A stretch of DNA of 23,837 nt from an uncultured Lachnospiraceae bacterium (GTDB taxonomy: Bacteria; Bacillota; Clostridia; Lachnospirales; Lachnospiraceae): contig USKC01000011.1 in assembly GCA_900555195.1 (NCBI GenBank), positions 1 to 23,837 of the forward strand, written 5' to 3'. Shown here piece by piece: positions 21,528-23,837 of the stretch (the stretch's first letter is position 1; each line of letters begins with the position of its first letter). The notes under the pieces are model-generated. The model was not told where the DNA came from. It saw only the letters and a program-made list of their open reading frames with translations, and did no database searches. The translations under genes and the position numbers were made by a program.

Positions 21528-22577
21528 ATGAGGATATTGTTAATCGGAGGAACGGGGACGATCAGCATGGAGATCTCCAGGCAGCTGCTCGCTTTGGGGC
21601 ATGAACTGTATCTGGTAAACCGAGGCAGCAGGAATGCCGGACTGGCCGCACAGCTGCCGGATGGAAGCTGGAACCGTCCGAAGGAGATACGGGTGGATAT
21701 AGCGGAGGAAAAGGAGGCGGCAGCGAAGCTGGAAGGGCTTTCCTTTGATGCGGTGGCAGATTTCATCGCATTTGATGTGGAGGCGCTGAAGCGGGATTAC
21801 CGGCTGTTTCAGGGAAAAACGAAACAGTTCCTCTTCATCAGTTCCGCTTCCGCCTATCAGAAGCCCCTGGCAAATGCCCTGATTACGGAGAGCACCCCGT
21901 TGTCCAACCCCTATTGGGAATATTCCAGGAAGAAGATAGAGGGGGAACTGTATCTGATGGAGCGCTATCGTGCTGAAGGCTTTCCTGTCACCATCGTGCG
22001 GCCCAGCCATACGTTTGATGAGCGTTCTGTTCCGCTGGGGGTACATGGAAATAACGGAAGCTGGCAGGTGTTAAAGAGAATGCTGGAGGGAAAAGAGGTG
22101 ATCATCCATGGAGACGGAACCGCTTTGTGGACGATGACCCACAACAGCGATTTTGCGCCTGGGTTCATCGGACTTCTTGGCAATCCGCATGCCTTGGGAG
22201 AAGCGGTGCAGATCATGGCGCCGGAAAGTATGACCTGGAACCAGATTTATGAGGTGATTGCAGAGGAATTGGGGGTTCCGCTTCGGGCTGTCCATATCTC
22301 TTCCGAATTCTTGGCGGCAGCTGGAAAGGGTCAGTATGATTTTGCTGGCTCGCTTCTGGGAGATAAGGCGAATACGGTGGTATTTGACATCACCAAGCTG
22401 CAGAGGCTTGTTCCTGGTTTTTCATCCAAGAAGACGATGGCCCAGGGGATTCGGGAGACGGTGCGCAATGTGAGAAACACACCTGCGCTGCAGAAGGAGG
22501 ATCCGCAGTTTGATGCCTGGTGTGACAGGGTGATCGCAGCGTATAAAGGGGCGATAGAGGGCTTGGAAGCCAGATAA
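21528..22577 (+). CDS. NAD-dependent epimerase/dehydratase family protein
   Basis: This is an extended short-chain dehydrogenase/reductase of 349 residues that probably acts on a nucleotide sugar or free sugar derivative. The Rossmann motif GGTGTIS lies at 7-13, a serine-rich strand SSASAYQ at 105-111, and the Y132-x3-K136 catalytic pair in YSRKK. The C-terminal part (VIIHGDGTALWTMTH onward) is the substrate domain typical of this subgroup. No signal peptide is present. AGAGGAGGT overlaps the end of the AraC gene, giving coupled expression. The substrate is unknown; a link to the sugar handled by the divergent isomerase and dehydrogenase is inference. Confidence 0.9.
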   Translation: MRILLIGGTGTISMEISRQLLALGHELYLVNRGSRNAGLAAQLPDGSWNRPKEIRVDIAEEKEAAAKLEGLSFDAVADFIAFDVEALKRDYRLFQGKTKQFLFISSASAYQKPLANALITESTPLSNPYWEYSRKKIEGELYLMERYRAEGFPVTIVRPSHTFDERSVPLGVHGNNGSWQVLKRMLEGKEVIIHGDGTALWTMTHNSDFAPGFIGLLGNPHALGEAVQIMAPESMTWNQIYEVIAEELGVPLRAVHISSEFLAAAGKGQYDFAGSLLGDKANTVVFDITKLQRLVPGFSSKKTMAQGIRETVRNVRNTPALQKEDPQFDAWCDRVIAAYKGAIEGLEAR

Positions 22578-22740
22578 AACCCCGGCGCTTCTACCTGCCG
22601 TGTCTTCATCTCCGAGCCCTTTTATCTGTATATGAGAGCACTGCGGCCCTGGACATTCCCACCATAATCTGTTAACATCAAGAGAAAAAGGAAGAAGAAC
22701 AGGATTGCGGCATATCCGCCGCAGAAAGAGAGGTTGTTAT
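22578..22740. other. intergenic region before the DUF62 gene
   Basis: These 163 bp show no terminator, palindrome or convincing promoter. The ribosome binding site AGAGAGG of the next gene lies at its end. Confidence 0.4.
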
Positions 22741-23601
22741 ATGGAACAGCAGAAAAAACCGTTGATTTTCCAGTCGGATTTCGGAAGGGCGGATGGAGCG
22801 GTCAGCGCGATGTATGGCGTCGCATATTCGGTATGCAGCGAATTGAAGATTTCGGATTTAACGCATGAGATTCCGCAATATGATATCTGGGAGGCTTCCT
22901 ACCGTCTGATCCAGACGGTAAGTTACTGGCCGGAAGGAACAGTGTTCGTATCCGTGGTGGATCCGGGAGTGGGCTCCACGAGAAGGAGCATTGTGGTTCG
23001 GACGAAAGGCGGCCAGTATGTGGTGACGCCGGATAACGGAACGCTGACCCATATTAAACGCCTCTGCGGCATTGAAGAAGCGCGCATAATAGATGAATCG
23101 GTCAACCGTCTTCCAGGATCCGGGGAGAGCTATACCTTCCATGGAAGGGATATCTATGCTTACACAGGAGCCAGGCTGGCTTCCGGCGTGATTGATTTTG
23201 AAGGGGTGGGCCCTGAGGTCCCTGCGGACAGCGTGGTTGAGATTCCTTTTGAACCGGCGAAGCTGCAGGAGGATACGGTGATCGGAACCATCGATGTACT
23301 GGATGTGCGGTTCGGAAGCCTGTGGACGAACATTCCCAGGGAACTGTTCCTGAAGCTGGGCATCAATTATGGAGACCGGGTGGAAGTGATTATTGAGAAG
23401 CGGGATCAGACCGTATACCGCACTTCGCTGATCTATGCGCATTCCTTTGCGGATGCCTATATCGGGGAAGCGCTGGTTTATGTGAACAGCCTGGATTTCA
23501 TGGCGGTTGCCATCAATCAGGGTAATTTCGCCAGGGCTTATAACGTGGGGACCGGCCTGTCCTGGCGCATCATTATGAAGAAATCCACTCTGCATAGGTG
23601 A
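22741..23601 (+). CDS. SAM hydroxide adenosyltransferase (DUF62 family)
   Basis: Members of this family hydrolyse S-adenosylmethionine to adenosine and methionine with water or hydroxide as nucleophile, and are relatives of fluorinase and chlorinase. The 286-residue product shows SDFGRADG (12-19), DPGVG (74-78), TPDNGTL (96-102) and FHGRDIYA (133-140), all hallmarks of the family. The C-terminal domain has the usual GDRVEV segment. It is cytoplasmic. The ATG at 22741 has AGAGG 8 nt upstream and is preferred over the in-frame ATG at 22705. Its metabolic reason is unsettled in most bacteria. It lies 104 bp before hisC. Confidence 0.93.
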   Translation: MEQQKKPLIFQSDFGRADGAVSAMYGVAYSVCSELKISDLTHEIPQYDIWEASYRLIQTVSYWPEGTVFVSVVDPGVGSTRRSIVVRTKGGQYVVTPDNGTLTHIKRLCGIEEARIIDESVNRLPGSGESYTFHGRDIYAYTGARLASGVIDFEGVGPEVPADSVVEIPFEPAKLQEDTVIGTIDVLDVRFGSLWTNIPRELFLKLGINYGDRVEVIIEKRDQTVYRTSLIYAHSFADAYIGEALVYVNSLDFMAVAINQGNFARAYNVGTGLSWRIIMKKSTLHR

Positions 23602-23654
23602 GAAAGATTCTGCTGCATGCGGGTACTGCAGCACGGTACAAGAGGATGAGAGAT

Positions 23655-23683
23655 GCGGCATGCCGTCTTTAGGCGGCAGCCGC
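23655..23683 (+). other. hairpin between the DUF62 gene and hisC
   Basis: GCGGC (23655-23659) pairs with GCCGC (23679-23683), and GCCG (23662-23665) pairs with CGGC (23674-23677), around an 8-nt loop. Only TTT follows, so it may be a weak terminator or a leader structure for hisC. Confidence 0.35.
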
Positions 23684-23705
23684 TTTGCATGGAAAGGCGG
23701 ACGGA

Positions 23706-23837
23706 ATGGAAGAGACAGGAAAAAAAGAACAGCAGGACTGCCGGGGATGGGAAAAACATGTGCGGCGCGTCGTTCCCTATACGCCCGGCGAGCAGCCGAA
23801 ACGGAAAAATATCATTAAGCTGAACACCAACGAATGC
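23706..23837 (+). CDS. hisC: histidinol-phosphate aminotransferase, N-terminal part (runs off the window)
   Basis: Only the first 44 codons are present. WEKHVRRVVPYTPGEQP followed by NIIKLNTNEC is the conserved start of HisC, the PLP-dependent enzyme that transaminates imidazole acetol-phosphate in histidine synthesis. The family usually reads NTNENPY, so C44 at the edge replaces a common Asn. The first 14 residues (METGKKE-like, charged) are longer than in many homologues. AAAGGCGG lies upstream of the ATG at 23706. The rest of the gene is outside the window, so integrity cannot be judged. Confidence 0.85.
   Translation, partial: MEETGKKEQQDCRGWEKHVRRVVPYTPGEQPKRKNIIKLNTNEC

Overview
The window looks like chromosomal DNA from a gut-type Lachnospiraceae (Clostridia) bacterium. 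The signs are moderate GC, strong AAGGAGG-type ribosome binding sites, the order rpmE / yqhQ (DUF1385) / prmC / prfA, a DUF4474 protein, a MATE pump paired with a cytidylate-kinase-like protein, and many glycosidases and Gfo/Idh dehydrogenases. Genus cannot be fixed from sequence reading alone.

Layout. Positions 1-3800 are conserved housekeeping: rpmE with its own promoter, a leader with hairpins and a terminator, then the tightly packed yqhQ-prmC-prfA operon. The 3' end of prfA carries a 56-bp tandem duplication. Positions 3800-8920 hold carbohydrate genes: a NodB-type polysaccharide deacetylase, a clan GH-A hydrolase resembling GH50, and a GH2 enzyme with the NxK signature of beta-glucuronidases. 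Two good palindromes lie in front of the last two genes. Positions 8920-11590 are a decaying stretch: a MATE transporter with an internal deletion and a lost C-terminal half, an intact cytidylate-kinase-like gene, and an AraC regulator and a ThuA protein that have each lost their 5' halves, apparently in one deletion that joined them head to head. A Gfo/Idh oxidoreductase follows and ends at a bidirectional terminator.

Positions 12860-15465 are on the minus strand: an XRE regulator, a metallophosphoesterase, and a membrane-anchored DUF4474 gene. The DUF4474 gene is split by a frameshift, and its downstream frame continues into a tail very rich in cysteine. Positions 15895-18033 encode a GlgX-type debranching enzyme. 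A minus-strand pair follows (sugar-phosphate isomerase/epimerase, then Gfo/Idh dehydrogenase). A 750-bp divergent region separates it from an AraC regulator and NAD-dependent epimerase on the plus strand. The window closes with a SAM hydroxide adenosyltransferase (DUF62) and the first 44 codons of hisC.

How the genes fit together. Most of 3800-22600 reads as an accessory sugar-use region between housekeeping blocks: deacetylase, uronide and polysaccharide hydrolases, oxidoreductases, an isomerase, an epimerase and AraC regulators. No sugar transporter is present, so uptake must be encoded elsewhere. The least explained items are a diverged intergenic repeat found twice (15734-15785 and 20214-20265) whose central hairpin shows compensatory changes, a perfect palindrome built around an extended -10 element (20475-20500), and the cysteine-rich tail of the frameshifted DUF4474 gene. 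No CRISPR array, tRNA, rRNA or insertion sequence was seen.
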